Source: Nostoc indistinguendum CM1-VF10 (GTDB lineage Bacteria > Cyanobacteriota > Cyanobacteriia > Cyanobacteriales > Nostocaceae). From it: a stretch of 37,585 bases of DNA. How positions within the stretch are numbered: the first letter of the stretch is position 1; each line of letters begins with the position of its first letter. The stretch is taken from assembly GCA_019359215.1 (NCBI GenBank), contig JAHHHS010000069.1, forward strand, positions 1 to 37,585. Reading direction: 5' to 3'. The notes beneath the pieces were generated by a model. The model made no database searches. It saw only the letters and a list, made by a program, of their open reading frames with translations, and had not been told where the DNA came from. Positions 15,017 through 24,700 of the stretch are shown piece by piece. A program made the translations under genes and the position numbers.

Positions 15017-18000
15017 TTACCAATAAGGATTTGCTTTAATTAATGCCGCCGCCGCTAAACTATCCAATGGGCTGGAGAAAAAATTTCCCTGGCCATATTC
15101 ACAGTTCAATTTTCTCATCAGTGCTAGTTGCTCCTTTGTCTCCACTCCTTCGGCAGTCACACTTACACCCAGTTTGTGTGCCAGCGTGACAATGAGTTCA
15201 ATAACTTCTAAATTTCTGCTATCAGCATCTATAGGGCTGACGAAGGAACGATCAATCTTCAACACACTAATCGGAAAGCTATAAAGACGACCTAATGAAG
15301 AATAACCCATACCAAAGTCATCAACTGATAATTCAATGCCCAAATCTCGAAGTTGTAAGAGTATGGCAGTTGCTTCATCGCCATTTTCTACAATTACACT
15401 TTCAGTAATTTCTAGCACAAGAGAGCTGGCATTAAGACCAGTTGAGTTTAAAATTTGCTCAATCTCCTTAATCAAATTTGGCTGGGAAAATTGCTTAACA
15501 GAGAGATTGACACTGATTTTCTCTATTAAGTTGGTACATTCGCTCACCCTCCAAGCTTGCAATTGGTGGCAGGCTTCATGCAGCGTCCAGTAGCCAATTT
15601 CCACAATCAATCCAGTTTCTTCCGCTAGGGGAATAAAATCTCCCGGAGACAGTAGACCACGCTCTGGATGCTGCCAGCGCAGTAGCGCTTCAAAACCTAA
15701 AATTCTGCCGCTAGTAAGTGAAACAATCGGTTGGTAATAAACCTGAAACTCATGGCGTTCAATTGCTCGGCGCAAATCTGTTTCTAACTGCAATCTCGCT
15801 AGAGCCGACGCGTACATATCTGGGCTGAATAGCTCATAACGCGCCCTGCCTTGCGCTTTGGCTCGGTACATTGCCGTATCAGCATCCCTGAGCAGGTCTT
15901 CTGGTTTGTCATAGTCTACTGTCGAACTTAACGCGATGCCAATACTTGCACTTGTGAACGCTTCTTGTCCCCCAAGGTCAAAGGGTAAGGCAAGTTCCTG
16001 TTGAATGCGCTGGGCCACTTTAATAGCATCTAACACATTTTGGATTCCCGCCAGTAGGATCGTAAATTCGTCTCCCCCAAGCCGTGCCACTGTATCTTGT
16101 GAGCGTATACACACCAGTAGCCTATCTGCAATAGCAAGCAGAAATTGGTCTCCTTTTAGATGTCCTAGACTGTCATTGATCACCTTAAACCGATCCAGGT
16201 CGAGAAACAGTACAGCAAATAAATAATTCTCCTGCCGTAAAGCTAACTCAAGTGCATATTTTAAGCGCTCCATAAACAAAGCTCGGTTTGGTAGCCCAGT
16301 AAGAGCATCGTGAAACGCATTCTGTAGCAGCTGTTCTTCTGCTTGTTTACGCTCGGTAATATCATGGGTGATTCCAAGAATCTGATAAACTTCTCCTAGT
16401 TCATTCAAAAGCGGCACATAAGTAACAACTATAAAGAAAGGGTCATAACCAGGCAAACTAATCTCGCATTCTCCAGTTTGCAATGTGTATGTCTCCACAG
16501 TTTGTCGGAGAATTGGCATATAACTGTTTGTGACTGACAACGGGAATAGTTCTTCATCTGTGTGATTCAGAAGTGCTTCTTTAGGATAACCACTGCGTTT
16601 AACTCCAAAACTATTGACAAACTGCAACCGTAACTCGGCATCATAAATTACAAATGTATCGGGTATGTTATCAATTGCTAATCGGAATCGTTCTTCACTC
16701 AAACGCAAAGCCTTCTCTGCCTGCTTACGCTCGACAATTTCAGCTTCTAGTTGCCTGTTAGCCTTTAATAGTTCAGCAAATGACTCTTGTAATTGAGTAG
16801 CCATTTGGTTATGAGCCTGAGCGAGAACTCTTAGTTCGTTAATGGCGTCTACTGTAACAGTTTGGTCTAACTGACCATTAGCGATTTCCTTAGAGGCTAA
16901 ACTTAAGCGAATAATTGGTTGAGTAATCCAATGAGAAGTAAACACTCCTGTCACTGTAGCTAGTATTAATGCTCCTAAACACAGTAAAATAGTCATTCGT
17001 GAGTTAGCTTCGATATGTTCCATAAAGTCGCCTTCTGGAACCACCACCACAATCAGCCAATCTAGCCCGTAGCTGTCTGTGAATGGCATTAGCTGTATAA
17101 ATTGCCGCTTGCCATCAATTTCAAAGTCAAGTTGCTGGTTAGAATTAATGTTTTTAAAATTATCAAACTGTGCATTCAAATACTGTGCTGTCAAACGAGT
17201 CATACGATCTCTGCTTGCGAGTACTGTCAGCTGTTTGTATTTCACCTGTCCTTCCTTCTGGTTCAGGATAAAAGGTTGTTCAGCCGTTGAACTTGCTACC
17301 AAGTTTCCAGAGCGCTCGATAATAAATGTCTTTCCTGAGCGTCCGATCTTTAAATTGTGCAAAAACTCACCCAGTTGCGAAAGAGATAACGTTGCATTCG
17401 TAACACCTAGCAAGGTACCTGTCTGGTCATAAACAGGTCGGGTAGAACTGATCGCTAGCCCTGACGAAGAAAAATACGGATAAATTTCAGTCCAAGTAGC
17501 TTTACCTGCTTTTACAGCCTTTTTGTACCAGGGACGAGTGCGAGGATCAAAAGTTGTGCTAACTTGAATTAGCTTGAGGCGATTACCTTGGCTATTAGTG
17601 GTATAGGTATGATATCTACCACCCGTTGATTGGTTCTTTACTCGGATTACTAGTGAACCATCATTCAAACGATCTACCGAATAAATTTCTCCCTCTACAC
17701 TTCCAAAAGCGATCGGACTTAGAGACTTGAATAACTGTATTTGCTGCCAGAAATGGCATTCTAGACTTTTTGTATCTTTCAAATCCAATTCACCAAAATG
17801 GAGGGCATTGGCATTAATCTGAGTGATGAGTTGGGGTTTCTCCATATAATTGGTGATATGTTGATGAATTCTATTTGCCACTTCACTTCTTAAAAGAGTA
17901 GCAACTTCATTAACATCTCTCTGCCCATTTTTTAAGGAAAAGAATGCTGTTAGCCCCACAACAGCAAAGATTTGCAGTAGAAAAGGTACTATGATAGCTA

Positions 18001-18061
18001 TACGGAGCGGTACTCTCATTAACCCAATTGAAATTGGACGCCAGAAATTTTGCATTGTCAT
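15017..18061 (-). CDS. dCache-HAMP-PAS-GGDEF-EAL c-di-GMP protein
   Basis: 1014 aa. A membrane segment lies at about 20-41 (IAIIVPFLLQIFAVVGLTAFF), followed by a periplasmic dCache-like sensor (about 45-345, with STTFDPRTRPWYKKAVK typical of Cache). A second membrane segment follows (TILLCLGALILATVTGVF), then HAMP (ITQPIIRLSLASKEIANGQL), a coiled coil, and PAS/PAC (RLAIDNIPDTFVIYDAEL, GITHDITERKQAEEQ). The GGDEF domain has an intact ARLGGDEF near 662 and the RSQD inhibitory site. The EAL domain has FEALLRW near 790, LEITES, SVDDFGMGYSS, LKIDRSF and TAEGVET. Both active sites look complete, so it could make and degrade c-di-GMP in response to an external small molecule. It stands alone on the minus strand. 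Confidence 0.95.
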   Translation of the reverse strand: MTMQNFWRPISIGLMRVPLRIAIIVPFLLQIFAVVGLTAFFSLKNGQRDVNEVATLLRSEVANRIHQHITNYMEKPQLITQINANALHFGELDLKDTKSLECHFWQQIQLFKSLSPIAFGSVEGEIYSVDRLNDGSLVIRVKNQSTGGRYHTYTTNSQGNRLKLIQVSTTFDPRTRPWYKKAVKAGKATWTEIYPYFSSSGLAISSTRPVYDQTGTLLGVTNATLSLSQLGEFLHNLKIGRSGKTFIIERSGNLVASSTAEQPFILNQKEGQVKYKQLTVLASRDRMTRLTAQYLNAQFDNFKNINSNQQLDFEIDGKRQFIQLMPFTDSYGLDWLIVVVVPEGDFMEHIEANSRMTILLCLGALILATVTGVFTSHWITQPIIRLSLASKEIANGQLDQTVTVDAINELRVLAQAHNQMATQLQESFAELLKANRQLEAEIVERKQAEKALRLSEERFRLAIDNIPDTFVIYDAELRLQFVNSFGVKRSGYPKEALLNHTDEELFPLSVTNSYMPILRQTVETYTLQTGECEISLPGYDPFFIVVTYVPLLNELGEVYQILGITHDITERKQAEEQLLQNAFHDALTGLPNRALFMERLKYALELALRQENYLFAVLFLDLDRFKVINDSLGHLKGDQFLLAIADRLLVCIRSQDTVARLGGDEFTILLAGIQNVLDAIKVAQRIQQELALPFDLGGQEAFTSASIGIALSSTVDYDKPEDLLRDADTAMYRAKAQGRARYELFSPDMYASALARLQLETDLRRAIERHEFQVYYQPIVSLTSGRILGFEALLRWQHPERGLLSPGDFIPLAEETGLIVEIGYWTLHEACHQLQAWRVSECTNLIEKISVNLSVKQFSQPNLIKEIEQILNSTGLNASSLVLEITESVIVENGDEATAILLQLRDLGIELSVDDFGMGYSSLGRLYSFPISVLKIDRSFVSPIDADSRNLEVIELIVTLAHKLGVSVTAEGVETKEQLALMRKLNCEYGQGNFFSSPLDSLAAAALIKANPYW

Positions 18062-18129
18062 CTGCGGATAATTTCAAAAAATATTGTTAAGTCGCATTTT
18101 TGGGCTAATTCGCTATTTTACATGGTCAC

Positions 18130-18426
18130 TTAATTTACCCTTACCACCTTCCAAGCAGACTGGTTCCCAACCTTTCCAGACCTGATAAAACAGAACGAGC
18201 CACGAGTAAACTGTTGTTCGCCCTTCTGAACCCTTGGCTTATACCTAATCAACCCCTCCACTTCAGATGAAGAAAGAAGCCAGCCCTTGCTAGCAGCAAG
18301 CTCTAGCTCTTTGAGGTGCTGTAGTGGTGAAGTTGGGACCAGGTGACGAGCGATCGCTTCCACCAACTGAACCACCTCCCCAAGTGCCAAGTCTGGTTGT
18401 CCAGTGGTCAGTAAGAGTGCGTCCAC
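18130..18426 (-). CDS. 98-aa protein, possibly broken at its 5' end
   Basis: It starts at GTG within a hairpin. The product (ALLLTTGQPDLALGEVVQLV, SEVEGLIRYKPRVQKGEQQF, FCFIRSGKVGNQSAWKVVRV) is unknown to me. Upstream in another frame is ATG 18500 giving MDDFKSPLAELVSSPLAY and a stop inside the same hairpin. Deleting about 41 bp between two AGTG words would fuse the pieces as MDDFKSPLAELVDALLLTTG. This suggests that the hairpin is an insertion which shifted the frame. Confidence 0.45.
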   Translation of the reverse strand: MDALLLTTGQPDLALGEVVQLVEAIARHLVPTSPLQHLKELELAASKGWLLSSSEVEGLIRYKPRVQKGEQQFTRGSFCFIRSGKVGNQSAWKVVRVN

Positions 18427-18460
18427 TTGCCTACTGGACGTGTCTAGTAGGCAAGTGGAC
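18421..18460. repeat. Perfect 15-bp inverted repeat (hairpin)
   Basis: GTCCACTTGCCTACT and its complement around a 10-nt loop. The loop and nearby bases include TAGACACGTCCA on the minus strand, which recurs at 18709-18720 just upstream of the 57-aa helix-turn-helix gene. It may be an operator or a small mobile palindrome. Confidence 0.75.
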
Positions 18461-18522
18461 TGCTCACTAGTTCAGCTAATGGGGATTTGAAATCATCCAT
18501 TTTCCCCCCAGCGCTGATATGG

Positions 18523-18696
18523 TCATGCAGCTAGCTGATCGAGCAATTCCACATCACTTGCAGTGATGTAAGATTTATTCCCCTGCTTAAATGTCTTGAT
18601 GTCGAGCGCGTCTATCCGGTTATAAACCGCTTGTTTCCCTAGATTGTACCTATCAAGGAGTGCAGCAACTGGGAACGAATCAATTTCTACTGTCAT
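18523..18696 (-). CDS. 57-aa helix-turn-helix protein
   Basis: It encodes MTVEIDSFPVAALLDRYNLG followed by KQAVYNRIDALDIKTFKQGN and KSYITASDVELLDQLAA. This is the size and pattern of small MerR/excisionase-like DNA-binding proteins: a helix-turn-helix (LLDRYNLGKQAVYNRIDAL), then a wing (KQGNKSYIT) and a helix. It could control its neighbours or act with a recombinase. The shared TAGACACGTCCA motif just upstream is a candidate binding site. It overlaps an upstream frame by ATGA. Confidence 0.6.
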   Translation of the reverse strand: MTVEIDSFPVAALLDRYNLGKQAVYNRIDALDIKTFKQGNKSYITASDVELLDQLAA

Positions 18697-18854
18697 AAGA
18701 GTGTCCAGTGGACGTGTCTAAGTTTGCACAGTGGACAGTCTAACACGCGGCGTTTGCGCTCTTTTGGCTGCTGACTTTCTCCCAGCACCATCTTGGTCGA
18801 TGTCGCCAAACTGTCGTATTTGTTTAACACAAGTCTGATTTCCTCTAACTCTGC
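18693..18854 (-). pseudogene. Possible gene remnant upstream of the 57-aa gene
   Basis: An open frame of 53 codons (AELEEIRLVLNKYDSLATST, then KMVLGESQQPKERKRRVLDC PLCKLRHVHW) ends in a TGA that overlaps the next start as ATGA. It has no good start codon and no family that I recognise. The CPLC pair and charged composition look protein-like. It may be the tail of a truncated gene. Confidence 0.25.
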
Positions 18855-18976
18855 CTAGCAACTAACACCACAGTCAGACGAAAAAAGTTGTTTGTCTAAC
18901 TACAAATAACTAAACAACAGCTATCGTCTTTATTTCAATATGGTCGAAAATAGAGGAGTCAAACAAGATACTACTA

Positions 18977-19017
18977 TTGACATACTCACCGCACCTTCAG
19001 GTCGGTGAGTATGTCAA
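18977..19017. repeat. Perfect 15-bp hairpin, TTGACATACTCACCG type
   Basis: TTGACATACTCACCG and its complement enclose CACCTTCAGGT, whose ACCT/AGGT extends the stem past one unpaired C. It is similar to 3081-3121. Hairpins of this kind border IS200/IS605-type elements in cyanobacteria from memory, so it may be an end remnant; no tnpA or tnpB is near. Confidence 0.7.
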
Positions 19018-19057
19018 AACCATAATCTTTTGATGAAGTGTTGAATCTTAGGAGATT

Positions 19058-19249
19058 TTAGGAATTCCGGTTTAAAATTGTTTGGACTTGAGCGATTACT
19101 GCATCAGGGTCAATGGGCTTCTGGATAAATCCATCAATCTTTATATCAAGAGCCTTATGAGCATCATCTTCTGCGATGCCTGTCACCAACAAAATAGGAA
19201 TGGTAGTAAACCAACACTTTTCATTACCTCGTTTGATAATTGAATTTAT
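19058..19249 (-). pseudogene. Response-regulator receiver remnant
   Basis: 63 residues of the C-terminal half of a CheY-like receiver: TTIPILLVTGIAEDDAHKAL and IDGFIQKPIDPDAVIAQVQT. The switch Thr (VTG) and the conserved Lys-Pro (QKPID) are present. The phospho-acceptor half is missing and a TAG precedes the frame, so this is a truncated relic. Confidence 0.75.
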
Positions 19250-19338
19250 CTAAGAAGTGAGCCTCACATTTCGCAAAGTTCTTCTCTCGTTACAATACTT
19301 TTTCTTACCCTATTTAAGTTGTCAAAGCCCTTAAAGAT

Positions 19339-19407
19339 AATGATAACCAAACAGAGGGGAAGGAGGTGAGCGTCGCTCACCTCCTTCCCCTCTGTTTGGT
19401 TATCATT
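19339..19407. repeat. 69-bp perfect palindrome
   Basis: Two 34-nt arms (left 19339-19372, right 19374-19407) are exact complements around a single T. The left arm runs from AATGATAACCAAACAG to GGAGGTGAGCG. No gene overlaps it. Such a long perfect palindrome forms a very stable hairpin and is normally unstable in replication unless maintained or recent. Confidence 0.92.
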
Positions 19408-19619
19408 CTTATTAAAGGTATTTTGAGTATTTTAACTGATTGACAAAAGGCAGTTTATCTTAACCTCTTACCGATCCTTACCGATGCCCTTTGACAGGAC
19501 TACAAAATTTACCTGTTGCTATATAAAGCCGCATAAGATTTTCCGAAATATTTATTTCTAGACTTGTATAAATCAATGTAACTTAATGCTTCTCATCGAA
19601 AATATTGAGGAGAAAATTT

Positions 19620-19946
19620 ATGAGCTTGATCAAGTTTTTATCTCCCATCGTTGCTACCACTACTATTGCTATTTCCACTCTTTCTTTTTTCTCTATTGAC
19701 TCAGCTATGGCAGCTCGTGTTCGTGTTGTTAGGAATTGTATAACTTACAACAATGCAGGAAGGCCTGTAGGAACACTAAAACGAGGTTATTATCCTCTTG
19801 TAAGATACATGAGATTTGCAAGGAGTGGATACAACGGAGCTCGAATTATAGCAGACTTTACGGCATCGAGAAAAGGTTTCGGCACCGTAAACATTGCTAA
19901 TCGTTGCTTGCAAAACTCTGGAGGAAGAGTGATTGAATTCAATTAA
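19620..19946 (+). CDS. Small secreted protein
   Basis: About 108 aa. The start at 19620 is chosen because GAGGAG lies about 6 bases upstream; the frame extends further to a TTG that overlaps this signal. A Sec signal peptide is clear: MSLIKFLSPIVATTTIAIST, hydrophobic core, then a likely cleavage after SAMAA near residue 32. The mature part is basic (RVRVVRNCITYNNAGRPVGT, GYYPLVRYMRFARSGYNGAR) with two Cys, which could form one disulfide. It resembles small SH3-like or cell-surface proteins in composition, but no family is recognised. It is isolated, on the plus strand. Confidence 0.65.
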   Translation: MSLIKFLSPIVATTTIAISTLSFFSIDSAMAARVRVVRNCITYNNAGRPVGTLKRGYYPLVRYMRFARSGYNGARIIADFTASRKGFGTVNIANRCLQNSGGRVIEFN

Positions 19947-20691
19947 GAATAAGAAGTAACAGAACACTCTCTAATCTTCAAATAAGGCGTTACCACGGTG
20001 ATCGCACTAATAACGTTTAGCTTTTGAAAGATAGGTTATGGAGAGAGTATCAAGTCCAAGCTATCGTTAGTTATTACAGCCACGGTGGGGTAAGAGGTAT
20101 CAAGTTTGGCATTGATATCGGCTCAGTTAATGAAGATGGTAGCCCCCGCTTGCTCTGGAAACAGGGAGGGAATCTCAATAAATATAAGTGTTCGTTTACA
20201 ATGTTTTTTCTAGTAAAAATTTCTTGCTTTAAGGTGTAAGAGGCATCAGCGTGTCAACTTAACTAAAGTGTTAGTAGATTGATTAGTTGTTGTAAAGAGA
20301 TTTTGAAGACTCAGTGAGCGCCCAAGGCATTGAGAGATATCTTGCTACTATGGGCACATATACCGAAATCCTTATATCGAAACAGAGTTATTCTCTTCTG
20401 TTCTTTAAAGAGCATACACCACTACCACATCATTCGCCCCCATATTCTGGGGGTATTTTTATAGCGGTAGTTGCCAACGTTCGCGCCCTTGTATGAATGA
20501 ATCGAGAAGACTTGGAGGCGTTTAAGTAAAAACATTTGTATTAACTTATACTTAATGTCCTGATGAGCTAGCCCTGATGCCAAATATTCCCCAACCATTT
20601 GAAGGTGCATTTCATCTGAGTACCCTTTTCAGCTACTTGGCTCGACTTGATTGCCTGTGAATTCACTCAAATAGAAAATCTGCCGAGATTG
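19947..20691. other. Intergenic with a possible relic frame
   Basis: A TTG-started plus-strand frame at 20024-20239 contains IVSYYSHGGVRGIKFGIDIG, which looks protein-like, but the rest does not; it may be a gene fragment. A terminator-like hairpin (CCCC-CATATTCT-GGGG then TATTTTT) is at 20437-20460. Nothing else is supportable. Confidence 0.35.
20437..20460 (+). terminator. Terminator-like hairpin
   Basis: CGCCCCCATATTCTGGGGGT followed by ATTTTT. The stem is five G-C pairs with a short loop. There is no clear upstream gene to assign. Confidence 0.45.
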
Positions 20692-20937
20692 CTAGCAACT
20701 GACTACGTTTTCTATAGCCTCTCGGATCTTGCCTTCCCATTCTTGTGTTTTGGCACACCTAGACCTACCCCAGGGACGCCAAAACAACTGCCATTTCGGT
20801 AAAGAATGCCAATAAAGCCAGAAATGGTCATTTTCTGGGGATACAATCTCGAAATCATTCCCCTTGCTACCACTGGGCCGTATTTTGCAATCAATAGTTT
20901 TTAGTTTTTTCATAAGTGACTGCTCAAAATTTTGCAT
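20692..20937 (-). CDS. 81-aa hypothetical protein
   Basis: A Trp-rich small protein (VSPENDHFWLYWHSLPKWQL, FWRPWGRSRCAKTQEWEGKI) ending in a helix (REAIENVVSC). An internal ATG at 20913 has a weak GAG about 12 bases ahead and may be the true start. No family is recognised. Codon composition is reasonable and the frame is free of repeats, so it may be real. Confidence 0.4.
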   Translation of the reverse strand: MQNFEQSLMKKLKTIDCKIRPSGSKGNDFEIVSPENDHFWLYWHSLPKWQLFWRPWGRSRCAKTQEWEGKIREAIENVVSC

Positions 20938-21784
20938 AGGGCAACTTTGGGAGCCAAAAAAAATAATGTTATTAACTTGATTTAATCAGGCTTCTAGGCG
21001 TCAGTTTTATTCCAAAAGACAGATAAAATTGGCAGTTTTCTAATAATTGGTATTAATTTTTACATACTTACCCAAGAAAATAAATTAACTATCAAGCTAG
21101 TAGTTCGCTTTCGTGACTTTGCGGGGTAAAGGGGGAAAGGTTTTAAATCCCTTCCCCTTTCCCCAGCCTGAAAAAGCGCATTTTTGGGTTGGCAGACTAC
21201 TAGGCAGGAGTTAGTTCGCCCACTCAACAGCAAGATGCTCATAATGCCAGTGAAACAATAACTGATGTGTTGCAAATCGAGCAACTGGAACAGAATCGCT
21301 CTTTGAGTCATTTCAGTCGATACTGCTACCAACCTGAAGGTGAACACCATTAAACGAATTCTGTTTGCTTCATTTGTTAACGAGGATTGAAACTGTTAGT
21401 TTTGCGTTCTTTTTCAAAAGTTTATGATTCTACTGACAGAATAGTATCAGTTTATCTGCTGCATTTTAAGACTATTTAGTTTTTCTTTCTTCGCGTGGCA
21501 CATTAAACCAATGATCATCATTGCTTTACTTTTTTGTGTTTATTAGCCCGGACGAACTATCGTTTTTTTTTAGTCAGCCGCAGTTCACTTGCACTATGGC
21601 AACCCCTAAAAGTTGTGCCACGTATTATGGCGATGTCTATGACGGGCGTGAGCCGAAGCAATCTTTACGCAGTTAAGGATGACCGCAATCGCTTGCCGCC
21701 AACTATTAGAGACATCCAGTCGGGGTAAAATCCCCGATTGAAACCATGACATGATAACAGTTAAGAGTTAACTGATTTAACGCC
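20938..21784. other. Intergenic with interspersed repeats and a possible HTH relic
   Basis: An imperfect palindrome rich in GGGGAAAGG and CCTTCCCC lies near 21121-21165. Near 21600-21728 a plus-strand frame ends MTGVSRSNLYAVKDDRNRLP PTIRDIQ, which resembles the helix-turn-helix of AlpA-like regulators, but it has no clear start. Two GATTGAAAC words (about 21388 and 21739) recall CRISPR repeat ends but form no array. Confidence 0.3.
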
Positions 21785-24700
21785 CTAATGCACAAATTTT
21801 ATCCAATCACTCCTGAAGATTTCTACCTCAGATACTTTACATTTATTGCCTCGATACTCAATTGTTGCGCTACAAAAATATGAAGACATTAGTTGAACGC
21901 TCTTAATGATTCCGACTTGCCACTTGCGAACACTGTCGTTGAAAAACTCAATTTTATCCCCAACTTTCAATTCCGGGCGGAATAATTCGCTTTCTGGGGC
22001 ATTTATCAATTCACCATCTTGTCGGCGAACCATAATTGAACCATCTTCGGTGTCTATTCGATAAACAGACACCGACTGTCCACAGTAGTTAGCTTTATCG
22101 CCGACTTTCCACTGTCCTAGATCCAGGCTGACACCAATATTTGCCGCCGATGTCGATTGAGCTGAATTGGCAATGACTGGGGTCGAAGCTAGCGCAGTGT
22201 TTACTTGTGGAGAAGCATCTTGTCGAGGAGAAAAGCCAGCTACAGCAGGGGTGTCCAGGCTGTCCACTCCGTTTTCGGCAAGATTAACTTGTTGGACAGG
22301 CTCAAACCCAGTCACAGTAGGGCTGTCCAAGTTGGACACATTGTCTTTGGGGACTTCCGGGTTATCAGTTAAATTGACAAATTGATTAACTCCACAATCA
22401 GAATTTTCTTCATCTTTTTTTTGCAATGCTAATTCTTGGGGGGGGACAATTGGACAGGGTGGACAGCCCTGCTGTGTAAGGGTTTCAGCCTGTCCAAGGT
22501 TAGAAATCGGCGTATTTGGTGATTGGACAGGGTGGACAGCCCTGCTGTGTAAGGGTTCTGGCGTTTGGGTAGGGTGAAAAAACTCCTCGAATTCTTCTAT
22601 TCCCCCTTCAAGGCATTTATCTTTAAAGCAATACCAAAATTCCGCCCTGGATTGTGAAGAATCCGGTGGCCCCTCCGGTACTTTCATCTCAAATACCCCA
22701 GCCAGTGGTTCAATGAATGCAAAGTGGGACTGAATTCTTTCACGCTTTCCGTTGACCGTGGGTGTCCAGCTACGTTCCTTGAAGTTGTGGGGCAAGACTG
22801 TTTTTAAATGGCTAATAAATTTGGACATCCCCAAAGGAGCATAACCATGTTCCCGGCAGTAAAGTACATACCAACTGTGTAAACGACTTTGTGGGATAAA
22901 TGTTTCGGTCGTTGAGGGGCGTAAGCACAAGTCCACAAAGGATTTGGTAGAGTCCCCGTACAAAGATGCCTCTAGCGCCAGATTCTTCGCTCGATCTGAA
23001 GAGGGAGGCGATAACAAAATGCGATCGCGTTCTGCTCGTGGCATTGCTAAAGCCCAAGAAATTATGTCGGACTTCACCTCTTGTAGCTTCAGCCACAAGT
23101 CTGGGTCAGGGCTTACATCTCGGTTTTTTACTGGGATTGGGTAAGCTCGACGCATCCAGCCGTCGCCAGCATTTTCGATCTGTAGATGACTTACAGAGGC
23201 AACCCAAAACCGAATGTACCACTGGATTGAATAAGCTACTGGATTGAATAAAGCGCGTCCGCTCATTGCCCCATTGTCAACTAATTCGTAAAAAGCTCGG
23301 ACTCCTTCGGCATAACCTCCTACGTCGGGGAATCCAAATATCCGCTTTCCACTTAAATATTGATGCCGTCCTTCCGGTGTAGAAATATCCGCAAATTGTG
23401 AAGCGCTACTAGAGCCGGATTCGCCAAATAAACTACTCCAAAACCGTCCTAGCGTCCCCTTGCCCCCACCACTTAAGCCAATTAAGTGGGGAAACCGACC
23501 ATAAGGGGCAGTTGGGTCTAAAAACATACTTGTGAACGCCCGAATCACTTCAACCAATTCTGACCCAAAGCTTTCATTTAGAAATTTGAGAAAAACTTCT
23601 GGGCATGGTTTGTTGGCTTCATAATCGTGGGGAATGATATTAGTGAGGTAAAAATCTTTGCTTAGAGGCATTTGTTCACCAGTTCGCAAATCAACAACAC
23701 AATTGTTAAACCCTAATAAATGAGTATTGGTTGGCAGTGGTTCTGCTGGTTCTAAGCGACTGCGGCAATATTTAAAGGCGGATTCCTTGTGTGCATTAGT
23801 TTCGTAAGGTTTGGTTATTCTCCAGCCAAATGTTTTTGTGTAAGAGAGCTTGTAAGCGGATTCTCCAGCGTCAGCGAGGAGCTTGTAAGCTTTATTATCA
23901 TCTTGGTGCTGCCATTGGTTATTCTCTTGTGACCACTTGTAAAAGGATGAATTCAGTACCATCCATTCAGTTTGAGGAAAGATTTTTCGGTAAGCCCAGC
24001 CATCAAAAGTACCCGCCGTCACGCAGTTAGAATAGGGTAAATTCATGGCAGTGCATACAGGCAAGTAAAATGCCTCTGGGTCTGCTGGGTCAATATCTAT
24101 TTTAGAATTAGATAAATCCGTAACTTCTTTTTCAATAGTTTCGGATTCTGCCAACTCAAGCGATCGCTGCGCTACAGCCGCGTGAATCTCCTGCTCTAAC
24201 CGACGGATAAATTCTGGTGTTTCCATCTGCCCCAAGATTTCTTTGATGTCACTTGATTTATATGGTAAATCGGGACAGATGTCGTGAGGGTTAATTCCAA
24301 TAAATGCAATCCCCACCTCGGCTGCACAGTCCTGGCAGGTCTGGAGTTTCTTTAAGCCAGTGTCGTCAGCATCGTGCAGAAAGATGATTAATCCTATACC
24401 TGAATCTTTGATAAGTTGGTATTGGGGTGTGATTGTTTTCTTATCCCATGCACTGCCTTGAAACGTAATCCCAGCAAGACCATGCGAGCGACCAACTTCT
24501 ACGCATCCCTCGCCTTCATGCTGGAGTAGCGCCGGGGTGACATTCACAGATTTAGCACAGGCTAGCGCTTCATCAATGCGATATGCTCCCCAAGGCAAAT
24601 CGCCTTTTTTCATTTGGGGTGTGCCATCAAGTCGCCTATGCCATTGCCGAAAGGTCTTGCTGTAACCTTTCTCCTTATTGGCATCTGGCCACTGGTAGCG

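Noticed and set aside
20422..20610. Minus-strand frame of 62 codons
   Set aside because: Runs through a terminator-like hairpin and lacks any motif.
21060..21350. Minus-strand frame of 96 codons
   Set aside because: Spans a GGGGAAAGG palindrome and has no protein-like pattern.
21380..21750. GATTGAAAC words like CRISPR repeat ends
   Set aside because: Only two isolated occurrences with different flanks; no regular spacing, no cas genes.
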